Origin: Alphaproteobacteria bacterium | Lineage (GTDB): Bacteria; Pseudomonadota; Alphaproteobacteria; Rhizobiales; Rhizobiaceae | Length of the DNA stretch: 64,000 bases | Assembly (NCBI GenBank): GCA_024742485.1 | Contig: JANSYK010000002.1 | Coordinates: 1,674,001 to 1,738,000, forward strand | Direction of reading: 5' to 3' | The notes under the pieces: generated by a model | Database searches by the model: none | Told to the model about the DNA's origin: nothing | Seen by the model: only the letters and a program-made list of their open reading frames with translations | Program-made: the position numbers and the translations under genes | Shown: positions 1-8,277 of the stretch, piece by piece | Layout: each line of letters opens with the position of its first letter | Numbering within the stretch: position 1 is the stretch's first letter

Positions 1-917
1 GCCTCCGGGCCGCCCTTGGCCAGCCAGTGTTCCCGTGGTTCCCGCAAGAGCGTATCGAGATCATGCTCGCAGGAAAATTCACCGACAACGGATTTGATTT
101 TTGCATTGTCGAACTGGACGGAATAGGCCTTGTCCCCTTTCAGAAATCCCACCCAGTCAGGATGAAACTGCACCAGATTGTCGGTCGGTACGTGAACAAG
201 GTCAGGCCGTGCTCCCACCGCTCTGCCGATGGCCTGGTAAATCGCGTCCCACGGATAGGCGTGATCCGAGGTCAGGTGAAAGGCCTCGCCGACGGCCTCC
301 GATTTGCCGAACAGGCCGACAAATGGCGGCGCAAAATCTTCTGCGCGTGTCAATGTCCACAGTGCCTTGCCGTCGCCCGGAACGATGATTGGCAGATCGC
401 GTAGCATGCGCGAAACGGCGGTGTCGCCCTCGCCAAAGGCCGTCGGGAATTTCGTGCGGATCGTGTGGCTCGGTCGCACGATGGTGACCGGCAGGCGGTC
501 CTGTTCCAACAGCAGTTTCTCGCAGGCCGCCTTCTGTCGGCTGTAGTGCCAATAGGGATTGTCCAGAGGGACGGATTCGGTAATCGGAAAATCCGTCACG
601 GGTTTTCGGTAGGCCGAGGCGGATGAAATGAATATGTACTGTTTTGTCTTGCCGGTGAATTGAGCGATGTCCCGCATGGCCTGTGCCGGTTCAAAAACAA
701 GAAACTGACACACCACATCATAAGTGCCGTCCACAGCCGCAGCGTAGGATTGATGGTCATCCATGTCACCGATCTTTCTGCTGACCGATGTCGGCAGGTC
801 GACATCCGAAATGCCCCGATTGACAATCGTGACGTCATGGCCGGCCGCCACCGCCTGAATCACACATGGCAGGGAAATCTGGCCCGAACCGCCGACAAAC
901 AGAACACGAAGCGTCAT
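1..917 (-). CDS. NAD-dependent epimerase/dehydratase-like protein (3' end outside window)
   Basis: About 305 codons are visible, reading leftwards and running off the window edge with no stop. The product starts MTLRVLFVGGSGQISLP, so a glycine-rich Rossmann motif (GGSGQIS) sits at residues 9-15, the usual N-terminal NAD(P) site of extended SDR epimerases. Further on, an FISSASAY segment followed by YWHYSRQK gives the Ser and Tyr-x3-Lys type catalytic residues. The fold assignment is well supported; the substrate is not. The next genes, divergently transcribed, are a ThuA-like protein and a Gfo/Idh/MocA dehydrogenase, which suggests a carbohydrate or polyol role. ATG at 915-917 is the start because the glycine-rich strand follows directly. 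Confidence 0.85.
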   Translation of the reverse strand, partial: MTLRVLFVGGSGQISLPCVIQAVAAGHDVTIVNRGISDVDLPTSVSRKIGDMDDHQSYAAAVDGTYDVVCQFLVFEPAQAMRDIAQFTGKTKQYIFISSASAYRKPVTDFPITESVPLDNPYWHYSRQKAACEKLLLEQDRLPVTIVRPSHTIRTKFPTAFGEGDTAVSRMLRDLPIIVPGDGKALWTLTRAEDFAPPFVGLFGKSEAVGEAFHLTSDHAYPWDAIYQAIGRAVGARPDLVHVPTDNLVQFHPDWVGFLKGDKAYSVQFDNAKIKSVVGEFSCEHDLDTLLREPREHWLAKGGPE

Positions 918-1221
918 CAATCATCCAATCTGCAGAACGCCGAAAAACGGTCTCGGCGCAGTGTAGGATCAGGACCCGTCAAAGTCATCTGTTCTGAGGC
1001 GCGCCATTGCTTGAGACGGATGGATCTAGACCTCCGGATGACCAGTATGAAGAATTTGGATGTGGACCCGGTCCTGATGCCGCAATCATTGGTCTTGCAA
1101 CCGCAATTCGGCTGTGGTGTGTTAGAGGTCCTGACCGGCGTGTTCTGCGCGGGTATTGGGCATTCCAAAAAACCCGAAAACAATGTGCACCAGATTGTGT
1201 GTCGATCGAAGGGGTATCGAT
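918..1221. other. Divergent intergenic region, about 300 bp
   Basis: This gap separates the leftward epimerase from the rightward ThuA gene, so it must hold both promoters. Reading frames across it are short and lack family resemblance. The only clear signal is a purine-rich ribosome binding site (GAAGGGG, 1208-1214) for the ThuA gene. I see no convincing operator or RNA structure. Confidence 0.4.
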
Positions 1222-2007
1222 ATGACGACCAAAGTTATCGTGTGGGGTGAAAACGTCCACGAGCAGAAAAGCGAGACCGTTCGCGGGATCTACCCTTCGG
1301 GCATGCATGGTTGCATCGCATCGGCGCTGAATGATGATCCGGACATTTCTGCCGAAACAGCCATTTTGCAGGATCCCGAGCACGGCCTGTCCGCCGAGCG
1401 TCTCGACGGCACGGATGTTCTGATCTGGTGGGGACATGCGGCCCATGGCGAGGTCGACGATGCCGTTGTCGAACGCGTGGTTGAACGGGTCTGGCATGGA
1501 ATGGGCCTGATCGTGTTGCATTCGGCTCACTTTGCCAAGGTGTTCATGCGGCTGATGGGGTCCCCCTGCAATTTGACCTGGCGCGAAGCGGGCGAGCGTG
1601 AACGGCTGTGGGTGACGGCACCGGGCCATCCGATCGCCGCCGGTTTGCCGGATCATTTCGAGCTGGAAAACGAGGAAATGTACGGGGAGCCGTTTGGTGT
1701 TCCTGAACCGCTCGAGACAATTTTCATCAGTTGGTTCCAGGGTGGCGAAGCCTTCCGCTCGGGACTGACATATCGTCGTGGAGCCGGCAACATTTTCTAT
1801 TTCCGACCCGGCCATGAGACCTATCCGACCTATCATGACGCCAATGTCCAACGGGTTTTGAAGAACGCGGTCAAATGGGCGCATTCGGTCCGTCGGGCTG
1901 AGGGCAGTGCAATCGACGCGCCCAATCGGCCCGTCAAGGAAGCGCTGGAACCGATCGAAGAGCGCGGCCCACGGCTGCACAAGGATGGCGAAGAAGGTCT
2001 TCGCTGA
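1222..2007 (+). CDS. ThuA-like domain protein
   Basis: The 261-residue product begins [15 protein letters not shown] and contains [16 protein letters not shown] and [14 protein letters not shown], hallmarks of the ThuA family (class I glutamine amidotransferase-like fold, named for a Rhizobium trehalose-utilisation protein). No catalytic role is firmly established for the family, and members often sit next to Gfo/Idh/MocA dehydrogenases, as here (the next gene starts 26 bp downstream). ATG 1222 is preferred over the upstream in-frame ATG at 1156 because GAAGGGG precedes it at good spacing and homologous N-termini start at the MTxKVxVW strand. It is probably cytoplasmic, since no signal peptide is visible. 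It is likely co-transcribed with the next gene in sugar or polyol catabolism. Confidence 0.85.
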   Translation: MTTKVIVWGENVHEQKSETVRGIYPSGMHGCIASALNDDPDISAETAILQDPEHGLSAERLDGTDVLIWWGHAAHGEVDDAVVERVVERVWHGMGLIVLHSAHFAKVFMRLMGSPCNLTWREAGERERLWVTAPGHPIAAGLPDHFELENEEMYGEPFGVPEPLETIFISWFQGGEAFRSGLTYRRGAGNIFYFRPGHETYPTYHDANVQRVLKNAVKWAHSVRRAEGSAIDAPNRPVKEALEPIEERGPRLHKDGEEGLR

Positions 2008-2033
2008 GTCTGCCACTTCACAATGGATATGAT

Positions 2034-3098
2034 ATGACAAAGACACCAGCGCGCCTGCTGATCCTGGGAACTGGCACCATGGCGCGGGCCCATGCGGATG
2101 AATTCAAGAAGATTGACGGTGTGGACATCGTCGCAGCCGTGGATACGGATCCCGACCGGTTGCGCGAATTCACCCGGGAACATGACATTCGTCATGAATT
2201 CACGTCACTGGATGCCGCTCTCGAATGGAACGAATTCGATGCGGCCTCCAATGTGACACCTGACCGGATTCACCACCCCACGACAATGCAATTGTTGGCG
2301 GCTGGAAAGCATGTCCTGTGCGAAAAGCCGCTGGCAGACAATTACCCGCATGCGGCCGAAATGGCCCGAGCTGCCCGTCAGGCGGGTCTCGTCAACATGA
2401 TCAATCTGAGTTACCGCAACCTGGCTTCCATGCAGGAAGCGCGCCGGATTATCGAGAACGGTGACATCGGTACGGTCCGGCACTTCGAGGCATCCTATCT
2501 GCAAAGCTGGCTCGCACAGCCGGCCTGGGGCGACTGGAGAACCGACCCAACCTGGCTTTGGCGCCTGTCGATGAAACACGGATCTCTGGGCGTTCTGGGG
2601 GATGTGGGAATCCACATTCTCGATTATGCAACTCATGTGACGGGCCAAGCGCCCCTCGGCGTCTCCTGCCGCCTCAAGACGTTCGACAAGGCGCCGGATG
2701 GCAGGATCGGAGAATTCGTTCTTGATGCCAATGACAGCTTCACGATGCAGTTGGAACTTCGCGGTGGCGCGCTCGGCGTCATCCATGCGACGCGCTTCGC
2801 ATCCGGCCACCTCAATGATCTACACTTGCGGGTTTGGGGAGATCAGGGAGGGCTGGAGGTGTCACTTGAGCACAATGTCGAACATCTTCGGGTCTGTGGT
2901 TCGGCGGATCTGGAAAAACCGGTCTGGCGCGATATCGCCTTTCCGCCGACAGACAGCATTTATCAGCGGTTTTCAGGTGCGGTTACCGATGGCGTAACGG
3001 CGGCACCCGATTTCAACCGCGGAGCAGAACTGCAGGAAATACTGGACCTTGCGATGAAATCGGACCGGGAAAACGGCCGATTTCTGCTGCCCGGATGA
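2034..3098 (+). CDS. Gfo/Idh/MocA family oxidoreductase
   Basis: The 354-residue product has an N-terminal Rossmann fold (LLILGTGTMARAHADEF, residues 8-24) and the family segment HVLCEKPLADNYPHAAEM near residues 95-112, where the Lys of the EKP motif is the usual catalytic residue. A C-terminal alpha/beta domain follows (GDVGIHILDYATHVTG near 190-205, with the family GxHxxD pattern). Such enzymes oxidise or reduce sugars, inositols or related hydroxyl compounds with NAD(P). The substrate cannot be read from sequence. It lies 26 bp downstream of the ThuA gene and is probably in the same operon. Length is normal for the family. Confidence 0.9.
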   Translation: MTKTPARLLILGTGTMARAHADEFKKIDGVDIVAAVDTDPDRLREFTREHDIRHEFTSLDAALEWNEFDAASNVTPDRIHHPTTMQLLAAGKHVLCEKPLADNYPHAAEMARAARQAGLVNMINLSYRNLASMQEARRIIENGDIGTVRHFEASYLQSWLAQPAWGDWRTDPTWLWRLSMKHGSLGVLGDVGIHILDYATHVTGQAPLGVSCRLKTFDKAPDGRIGEFVLDANDSFTMQLELRGGALGVIHATRFASGHLNDLHLRVWGDQGGLEVSLEHNVEHLRVCGSADLEKPVWRDIAFPPTDSIYQRFSGAVTDGVTAAPDFNRGAELQEILDLAMKSDRENGRFLLPG

Positions 3099-3327
3099 GC
3101 TTTGTTTCCGCATAGGGTTTAACAGGCGTGTCCGGAACACTAAATAGTGATCTAAGGGGAGAGTAAGGAACGCAGCCTGTCCGGGTTTTGATGTTGCGGA
3201 AGCAGTGAAGTTTGGACGAACGGGCTCGTCGTGCCGGCATGGTCAATTTTGTTTGACCGTGAACGTATGACAATCCATGCTGTCCCCGGATACGGGCTCA
3301 GGCGTTGGAAGGATGTCAGTTAAAGGT

Positions 3328-3711
3328 ATGGACTACGTGTTCCTTTGGGCGCTTATTGGCCTGCAGCTTAAACACTTCGTGGCAGACTACACACTTCAGT
3401 GGCCTTCGATGATTGCGGATAAATGCCATGTCAACCGCGCCGGCGGTTACATTCATTCCGGAATTCACGTCGTCCTGACGCTGCCAATACTTGTTTTGTG
3501 CGGGTTGTCGGCAGTCGTCGTGATTTCAGTTCTGGTCTTTGAGTTCGTGGTTCACTACGTGACCGATTATGCCAAGGGCTGCTACGACTGTGCCCACAAA
3601 CCGGATATGTATACGCGTCACTATTGGGTCTTGCACGGTGCGGACCAACTGGTGCATCAGCTGACCTATGCCGCCATCGTTGCCGTCATCATGATGTATA
3701 CGATCCCCTGA
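3328..3711 (+). CDS. DUF3307 family membrane protein
   Basis: The roughly 127-residue hydrophobic product begins MDYVFLWALIGLQLKHFVADYTLQWPSMIADK. The pattern LKHFVADYTLQ near the N-terminus, then GGYIHSGIHVVLT and FVVHYVTDYAKG, with repeated His and Asp residues inside membrane segments, matches DUF3307. About four transmembrane helices are visible. The function of the family is unknown; the buried His/Asp pairs suggest metal binding. In-frame ATGs also exist at 3277 and 3313. I chose 3328 because family members begin directly with the first hydrophobic helix; GGAAGG at 3307-3312 is the nearest good ribosome binding site. The gene stands alone. Confidence 0.75.
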   Translation: MDYVFLWALIGLQLKHFVADYTLQWPSMIADKCHVNRAGGYIHSGIHVVLTLPILVLCGLSAVVVISVLVFEFVVHYVTDYAKGCYDCAHKPDMYTRHYWVLHGADQLVHQLTYAAIVAVIMMYTIP

Positions 3712-3752
3712 ACGGTGTTGCCTGGATGCACGGCTCCCGTCGCTGTTGACCG

Positions 3753-3842
3753 TTTCACGTTTTGTCAGAAACGGGACAGAGGTGCCGGCCTTTGATTTTT
3801 GTTGATGCATTCAGGTTTTGCCGATTCCGTCAAAACCTGAAT
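3753..3842. repeat. Dispersed repeat with hairpin, copy A
   Basis: A segment of about 90 bp here recurs near 24844-24933. Both copies share TTTCACGTTTTGTCAGAAAC at the left and a perfect 11-bp inverted repeat at the right (TTCAGGTTTTG and CAAAACCTGAA around a 10-nt loop, 3810-3841). The middle differs slightly. Each copy sits between two convergent genes, so one role could be bidirectional transcription termination, but the hairpin has no clean T-tract. The structure resembles small palindromic intergenic repeats known in alphaproteobacteria; I cannot name the family. Confidence 0.8.
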
Positions 3843-3846
3843 GGCA

Positions 3847-4299
3847 CTAAGCGCCCTTTCGCTCATTGGCGAGATCCGAGGTTGTTCTGGCAAGGCGGCG
3901 GGCCAGTTCACGAATGACCTCGACGGCGACGTCGGGAAATTCACCGATCAGTTCCATCAGGTTTTCCCTCTTGAGTTCCAGAACGGTCAATTGACCCACG
4001 GCCCGCACTGCCGCTGTTCGCGGCACATCGCAAAACGCTGAAATCTCGCCGAACAGAGCATTCGTCCCGAGTTTGGCGACCACCACCTCCTGGCCGCCAC
4101 TTTCCGATACAATATCGGCATCGCCGCGTACGATCAGATAGGCCGATGTTCCGTTGGACCCTTGTGCAAAGACCTGTTCACCATCATCGAAAAGGACTTG
4201 ATTGGCCGTGTAGGCGATCAGTTTGAGTTTGGCCGGGTCCACACTTTCAAACAGCGGAACCTTGCGCAGCATGGCAACGTCGTCGTTCAAGGTACTCAT
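3847..4299 (-). CDS. Cyclic nucleotide-binding domain protein
   Basis: The 150-residue protein consists of a single Crp/Fnr-type cyclic nucleotide-binding beta-barrel: PLFESVDPAKLKLIA at the start, an FAQGSNGTSAYLIVRGDADI strand pair, then a phosphate-binding-cassette-like segment FGEISAFCDVPRTAAVRA where Glu and Arg stand at the cNMP-contacting positions. A helical tail ends the protein and there is no DNA-binding domain. It overlaps the upstream ABC gene by 4 bp (ATGA), so the two are translationally coupled and probably form one functional unit. It may sense cAMP or cGMP. An adenylate cyclase gene lies about 38 kb away, but no direct link is shown. Confidence 0.88.
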   Translation of the reverse strand: MSTLNDDVAMLRKVPLFESVDPAKLKLIAYTANQVLFDDGEQVFAQGSNGTSAYLIVRGDADIVSESGGQEVVVAKLGTNALFGEISAFCDVPRTAAVRAVGQLTVLELKRENLMELIGEFPDVAVEVIRELARRLARTTSDLANERKGA

Positions 4300-7022
4300 G
4301 AGTGTTCTCCCGCTGTAATTTGCGCCGTTTCAAGGCGCGCCGCAACTTTTTCCGGTGACCCCTCTACGGTTATTCTCCCATCCGCCATGGCAATGACCCG
4401 GTCGAAATGATCCAGCATCGTGGTGTCGAGTGGCACGCATATCACACCCATCTGCCGTCCATCGGAACCCATCCCAAGGTCAAGCACATTCTCGATGGTC
4501 TGATTCCGTTCTCCCGCATCAAGGGCTGACAGCGCGCGGTTGATGATCACGATGTCTGGTTCTTTCAACAGCGCCCGGGCCAGCTTCAGTTTTTGTGCCT
4601 GATTGGTTGAGAGATTACGTCCGCCCGTTCCGACATCGAAGGACAGGCCTATGAGGAAGACGGCATCGGATACGCCGCTGGTCTCCAACAGCGTCTTGAT
4701 CGCTTTCAGAACGCGTTCGCGAGCACCGACACGGCGCGCGTCGATACGTCCGAACAGGATGTTGTCCAACAGCGTCAGCGAGGGATTGAAGCTGTCTGGG
4801 TCATGGAACGCCACAGCGCCGCTGTTGTCCTGTTCGAGAGCAGCGCGCACGGTCTTGCGGGTTTTCAGAAGCCGCTCCTGCAGATCATCATCAAGCAGGC
4901 CGAAACGGGTCTGTGCCTCACAATAGTCGAATGCCAGTCCCAGCATGGAATCCACATCATCCGCATCGGCGGTGTCCGCACTCTTTTCCGCCAGTTTCTC
5001 CACCGCTGACTTCATCATGGCAAGCCGATCCGCCGATGGTCCACCTGCCCGTTGCAGCAACGTGCTGTCTTCTGCAAGGTCGCCAAACAACTCGATATTG
5101 TTGCGCGCGATTTCGAGCCCCATGTCGAACAGGGGTGCCAACAGACCGGCCTCCTGCAGCGTTTGCCGCAGAAGGTTGTTCGCCGGCAGATTCTCGGCCT
5201 TGAAAGTCTCATCGATGGGCGTGCCGAAAATCAGGTTCTCGCCGATTGTCAGTTGATGGCTATAGGCATCCGGATCGAAAAACTCTACGGCACTGCTGAT
5301 CTGTGCATTGGTCTCGTCACCAGCAAATTTTCGCCGTGCATCCATCACGCTGGTCTTGATGTCTTCATCGGTGTCATTATCGATGCGCCGCAGCAGACCG
5401 AATTCCAGAATATCCTCATAGAGGCCGACGCAGCGCATGATTTTGAGGACACGAGGCGCCAGTGCTTCGTCGGGCCACGGTTCCTTGACATTGAAATCGT
5501 CGAAATCGTCATTGACGTCAGGTGTGCTTCCCAGCTCCGCCTCGTGAACCACGAAATCGGCATTGGACGACTGGGTCCGCAGGACCGGTGCCAGATCGCC
5601 GTCGAAGGGCAGCGTTTCCGCCAGCATGGTCTTGATCGATCCACCGGAAAAAAAGATGCTGCTGTCGGCATATCCGATCCGCTGGCCGGTGAGCGGTTCC
5701 GGCAGGGATTCAAGCGGTTTGTCATCGAGCATTATGTTTCCGGAAGCCGACTGCAGAAGCCGGGCAAGAGATTCCGCCAGCTGTTCCGCACCCGAATCCG
5801 CCGGCCCGACAATCGCCACGGCTTCGCCTCGTGAAATGGTCCCGGTAAAATCCTGAATGACCGGTTGTTCCGAGGAGTCCAGAACCGTGAGATTGTGGAC
5901 CGAATACCCGTCCTTGATCGGCGCCGGAGGCTGCTCGAGCCTTTCCTGCCGTTCAGCCGGTATGACCTTCGTATTGGCAAAGTCCTCGATCGACTGTTCA
6001 TAGCGGATCTGGTTCAACAACCGCTGCTGGTCCCAGTCGATGATGCCCTTGATCGGCGCCGGTAGATCCTTGTAGGCGGCGATCGACGCCACCAGTGCTC
6101 CGAGATCCATCTGGCCGGTAATGACCAGATATCCGCCGATCAGATAAAACAGAAACGCCAACAGTTGGATGAGAAAATTGTTCAGGAATTTGACCTGAAA
6201 CTTGCGCTGGTAGAGTTCGAACCGGATGGCCAGGATGTTTCGCAGCATGTCCCAGATGTTGGATCGTGCCCGGTTTGAAATGCCGTGAAGATGAACATCG
6301 TCCATGCCCTGGACATATTCACCGATGCGGCCTGACAATTTGCGCGCCGCGGTCTGTCGCGCTCGGCCAAGTACCAGCAGCCGCCGCCGCAGCCGCGGAA
6401 TGATCCAGGCCTGAAACAGTACGATGGCCAAGGTGATGATGCCGAACATGGTGCTTTGCAGAAACAGAAACAGCATGCCGGTGATGGCCTGCGCACCCAG
6501 GAAGACCGGGATGGAAAACGCGTCACCGAAAAACAGACCCAGCGGTTCGACTTCATCCTTGATGGCGCTGGTGACTTCGGAGGGCTTGACCTGTCGGACC
6601 GTTGAGATCGGATATCGCAGCACCCGGTCGAACAGCTCATAGCGAAGGCGGCGCAGCAGGCGCTCACCCATCTTGCCCTTGTAGGTGTTGATGTAGAGCT
6701 TGAACCAGCCGTTCAGGGCAACGGCAATCAGAAACCCGAAACACAGACACACCAGCATGGTCTGGCGTTCCAGTTCGAAACCACCGAACAGATTGATGGA
6801 TTGTCCGAACAGGAAGTCCGAAAAGGGAAGGTCGATCGACAAAAAGGGCTGTGTGGCCCCTGGGGTTTCATAGCCGATGCCCTGAATCGGTCCGTTGACG
6901 ACGAGCTTCGGCAATTGCAGCATCATGAAGTAGACCGGCATCGAAACCAGAACGACGATGAACACCCAGATCTGCTGCTTGCGCGAATGACGCCAGATGA
7001 AAGGAAGTAGTTTGCGCTCCAA
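4296..7022 (-). CDS. ABC exporter-like protein with degenerate, expanded ATPase domain
   Basis: The 908-residue protein has an N-terminal type-1 exporter membrane domain (about 1-345, five to six hydrophobic helices) and an unusually long C-terminal half. The Walker A region reads GPADSGAE at 406-413, lacking the Lys and Ser/Thr. The signature is LSTNQ (804-808), Walker B ends IIINR-like (IVIINRA, 824-830) instead of Asp-Glu, and the H-loop His is absent (ICVPLDTT). A Q-loop-like segment appears three times (about 449-475, 581-604, 739-761). The start is TTG with GAGAG upstream. It is coupled by a 4-bp overlap to the cyclic-nucleotide-binding gene. The ATPase is probably inactive or strongly altered; transport function is inferred only from the membrane domain. 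Confidence 0.85.
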   Translation of the reverse strand: MERKLLPFIWRHSRKQQIWVFIVVLVSMPVYFMMLQLPKLVVNGPIQGIGYETPGATQPFLSIDLPFSDFLFGQSINLFGGFELERQTMLVCLCFGFLIAVALNGWFKLYINTYKGKMGERLLRRLRYELFDRVLRYPISTVRQVKPSEVTSAIKDEVEPLGLFFGDAFSIPVFLGAQAITGMLFLFLQSTMFGIITLAIVLFQAWIIPRLRRRLLVLGRARQTAARKLSGRIGEYVQGMDDVHLHGISNRARSNIWDMLRNILAIRFELYQRKFQVKFLNNFLIQLLAFLFYLIGGYLVITGQMDLGALVASIAAYKDLPAPIKGIIDWDQQRLLNQIRYEQSIEDFANTKVIPAERQERLEQPPAPIKDGYSVHNLTVLDSSEQPVIQDFTGTISRGEAVAIVGPADSGAEQLAESLARLLQSASGNIMLDDKPLESLPEPLTGQRIGYADSSIFFSGGSIKTMLAETLPFDGDLAPVLRTQSSNADFVVHEAELGSTPDVNDDFDDFNVKEPWPDEALAPRVLKIMRCVGLYEDILEFGLLRRIDNDTDEDIKTSVMDARRKFAGDETNAQISSAVEFFDPDAYSHQLTIGENLIFGTPIDETFKAENLPANNLLRQTLQEAGLLAPLFDMGLEIARNNIELFGDLAEDSTLLQRAGGPSADRLAMMKSAVEKLAEKSADTADADDVDSMLGLAFDYCEAQTRFGLLDDDLQERLLKTRKTVRAALEQDNSGAVAFHDPDSFNPSLTLLDNILFGRIDARRVGARERVLKAIKTLLETSGVSDAVFLIGLSFDVGTGGRNLSTNQAQKLKLARALLKEPDIVIINRALSALDAGERNQTIENVLDLGMGSDGRQMGVICVPLDTTMLDHFDRVIAMADGRITVEGSPEKVAARLETAQITAGEHS

Positions 7023-7337
7023 AGTAACTCTCGCTGTTCGACGCCGCCGTCATCGAGGATTCCGGTGTCGTCCCCTGCCGGGCATCGAGGCAAGGCGCAT
7101 CGTGGTCGACGCGCACCGTCCCAATTCTCCGACTCCTTCTCCCCCTGCAGTCATGACACTTCAACGATGGCCGGGCTCTGTCAAGTGTGCCATTGAACTT
7201 GCCGCAACCAAAAAATGGTGTCTGCGGGAACGGTGTTCATCATAATTTCGTCATAACCGCAGCAGAGCATTTCGGGATGGGAATTGGCCGGCCCCGAGCT
7301 AGATTTCCTTTTTGGACGATCAACACAGGAGTCCACC
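7023..7337. other. Divergent intergenic region, about 315 bp
   Basis: This gap lies between the leftward ABC-type gene and the rightward dienelactone hydrolase gene. It should hold both promoters. The hydrolase ribosome binding site (CAGGAG, 7326-7331) is the only signal I can place with confidence. No open frame here resembles a protein family. Confidence 0.35.
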
Positions 7338-8243
7338 ATGACAGACCAGACCCCCATCCGTCGCAAGACCGCCAAGGATTTTCCACAGGAACTGCTTGAT
7401 CTTTATGATTTTTATGCCCATGGCAGGATCACCAAGCGTGAGTTTCTTGACGGTGCCGCCAAATTTGCAGCCGTCGGTGTCACGGCGGCGATGCTGCTTG
7501 ATCAATTGTCGCCCGACTATGCGCTGGCCCAACAGGTCGCGCCGGACGACGAGGACATCCAGACAAGCCGAATAACCTATCCGTCCTCCAATGGGCATGG
7601 GGAGGTCAACGCCTATCTCGTTCGTCCGGCGGGCGTGACGACAAAATTGCCCGCGGTCCTGGTGATCCACGAAAATCGCGGCCTCAATCCCTATATAGAG
7701 GATGTCGCACGGCGCCTCGGCAAGGCCGGATTCATGGCCATGGCGCCGGACGGTTTGACATCCGTCGGCGGATATCCGGGCAATGATGATGAGGGTCGAA
7801 CGCTGCAGCGGACCGTTGACCGCGAAAAACTGCTCAATGATTTCTTTGCCGGATTTGAATACCTGCTCAACCGGGAAGACAGCACCGGAAAGGTCGGCGC
7901 CGTTGGATTTTGTTATGGCGGCGGTGTCGTCAACGCACTGGCGGTTGCCTATCCGGAACTGGCAGCCGGTGTGCCCTTCTATGGGCGTCAGCCCCCTTCA
8001 GAGGACGTGGCGGCTATCCAGGCGCCAATGCTGGTTCAAAATGCCGAGCTTGATGACCGGATCAATGCCGGATGGCCGGCCTATGAGGAAGCGCTCAAAG
8101 CAGCCGGCAAGACCTACGAGGCCCACATGTATCCGGGCGTCAATCACGGGTTCCACAATGACACGACCCCCAGATATGACGAAGCGGCTGCGAAGCTGGC
8201 GGAAGAGCGGACCATCGCATTCTTCAAGAAATATCTGATGTAG
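7338..8243 (+). CDS. Dienelactone hydrolase family protein
   Basis: The 301-residue alpha/beta hydrolase carries the dienelactone hydrolase nucleophile motif GFCYGGG (Cys nucleophile), a later acid in [10 protein letters not shown], and the catalytic His in [11 protein letters not shown]. The first 60 residues are an extra segment containing a hydrophobic stretch ([19 protein letters not shown]) after a KREF sequence, resembling the Tat-like leader seen in a subgroup of these enzymes, so export is possible. The family hydrolyses lactones and esters such as carboxymethylenebutenolide; the substrate here is unknown. ATG 7338 follows CAGGAG at correct spacing, so the in-frame ATG at 7284 is not used. 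Confidence 0.88.
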   Translation: MTDQTPIRRKTAKDFPQELLDLYDFYAHGRITKREFLDGAAKFAAVGVTAAMLLDQLSPDYALAQQVAPDDEDIQTSRITYPSSNGHGEVNAYLVRPAGVTTKLPAVLVIHENRGLNPYIEDVARRLGKAGFMAMAPDGLTSVGGYPGNDDEGRTLQRTVDREKLLNDFFAGFEYLLNREDSTGKVGAVGFCYGGGVVNALAVAYPELAAGVPFYGRQPPSEDVAAIQAPMLVQNAELDDRINAGWPAYEEALKAAGKTYEAHMYPGVNHGFHNDTTPRYDEAAAKLAEERTIAFFKKYLM

Positions 8244-8277
8244 AATGCCGAGCTTGATGGCCGGCCCGACCGGCCCG

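Noticed and set aside
985-2046. Leftward frame of about 353 codons antisense to the ThuA gene
   Set aside because: The rightward ThuA-like frame has family motifs and a ribosome binding site; the antisense frame does not.
8040-8263. 20-nt near-repeat (AATGCCGAGCTTGATG plus CCGG, one mismatch) inside and just after the dienelactone hydrolase gene
   Set aside because: Only two copies exist and one is within a coding region next to the active-site Asp; chance or a small local duplication explains it.
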